From positions 1 through 6,973 of the forward strand of contig CALHVR010000092.1 of assembly GCA_938037005.1 (NCBI GenBank): a stretch of 6,973 bases of DNA. The letters are read 5' to 3'. Under the pieces are notes generated by a model. The model did no database searches, was not told where the DNA came from, and saw only the letters and a program-made list of their open reading frames with translations. This stretch comes from an uncultured Leptotrichiaceae bacterium. GTDB lineage: Bacteria > Fusobacteriota > Fusobacteriia > Fusobacteriales > Leptotrichiaceae. Positions within the stretch are counted from its first letter, which is position 1, and each line of letters opens with the position of its first letter. Below, piece by piece: positions 6,801 through 6,973 of this stretch. The position numbers were made by a program, and so were the translations under genes.

Positions 6801-6973
6801 ATGAATTATTATGTAGGAATTGATTTAGGGGGAACAAATACAAAAATAGGGTTATTAGATGAGGATGGAAATATTTTGTTTTCAACAATTGTTAAAACAG
6901 AATCAGAACAAGGACTTGAAAAAACAGTAGAAAGATTAGCAAATATATTAAAAATACAAGTAAGTAATTTGAA
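6801..6973 (+). CDS. ROK-family sugar kinase, probably glucokinase (5' part only)
   Basis: Only the first 57 codons are in the window; the frame is open to the edge. The protein begins MNYYVGIDLGGTNTKIGLLD, the ATP phosphate-binding strand-turn of the ASKHA fold (G6, D8, G10, G11, T12, K15), and continues with the ROK pattern of a second strand and a helix (EQGLEKTVERLANILK). ROK proteins are sugar kinases such as glucokinase or N-acetylmannosamine/allose kinase, or NagC/XylR-type repressors. The absence of an N-terminal DNA-binding domain points to a kinase, and the opening resembles low-GC bacterial glucokinases that feed glucose into glycolysis. The sugar-binding and zinc motifs that would settle specificity lie beyond the window, so no gene symbol is given. 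It has its own promoter and a perfect ribosome binding site and reads away from the HTH gene. Confidence 0.87.
   Translation, partial: MNYYVGIDLGGTNTKIGLLDEDGNILFSTIVKTESEQGLEKTVERLANILKIQVSNL

Overview
The window looks like a chromosomal segment from an extremely A+T-rich bacterium of the low-GC, PolC-containing lineages. It carries a PolC-type replicative polymerase, strong AGGAGG-type ribosome binding sites and sigma-70-like promoters. TGA is used as stop and tryptophan is encoded by TGG, which argues against Mycoplasma. The overall composition, with A-ending codons and many poly-A tracts, suggests Fusobacteriota (Leptotrichia/Sneathia/Streptobacillus-like) or an AT-rich Bacillota relative. 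That placement is inference from style, not a database result.

Layout. Positions 1-88 are the AT-rich tail of whatever lies to the left. A small rho-independent terminator (89-113) closes that unit, and an extended -10 promoter (113-121) sits directly in its tail and reads into polC (154-4458). polC encodes the 1434-residue DNA polymerase III alpha subunit with built-in 3'-5' exonuclease. Two short genes follow on the same strand: a phosphinothricin-acetyltransferase-like GNAT N-acetyltransferase (4475-5002, 16 bp after polC) and a Cof-type HAD phosphatase (5008-5838, 5 bp later). They form a tight three-gene operon closed by a bidirectional terminator (5849-5898).

A leftward gene (5903-6496) converges on that terminator. 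It encodes a 197-residue protein with an N-terminal helix-turn-helix and a long coiled coil, and I cannot assign it to a named family. Its own consensus promoter (TTGACT, 17 bp, TATAAT) fixes a TTG start at 6496 rather than any longer reading. The 304-bp gap that follows (6497-6800) is a divergent regulatory region. It holds this promoter, an extended -10 promoter for the rightward gene, several short palindromes and a leader of about 155 nt. The last gene (6801 to the window edge) is the start of a ROK-family sugar kinase, probably glucokinase.

Functionally this is mostly ordinary core-genome content. The points that deserve a second look are the substituted metal ligands in the PHP domain of PolC, the promoter embedded in a terminator tail upstream of polC, the unassigned HTH/coiled-coil protein, and the palindromes in the divergent control region. 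I saw no mobile element, CRISPR array, RNA gene or defence system.
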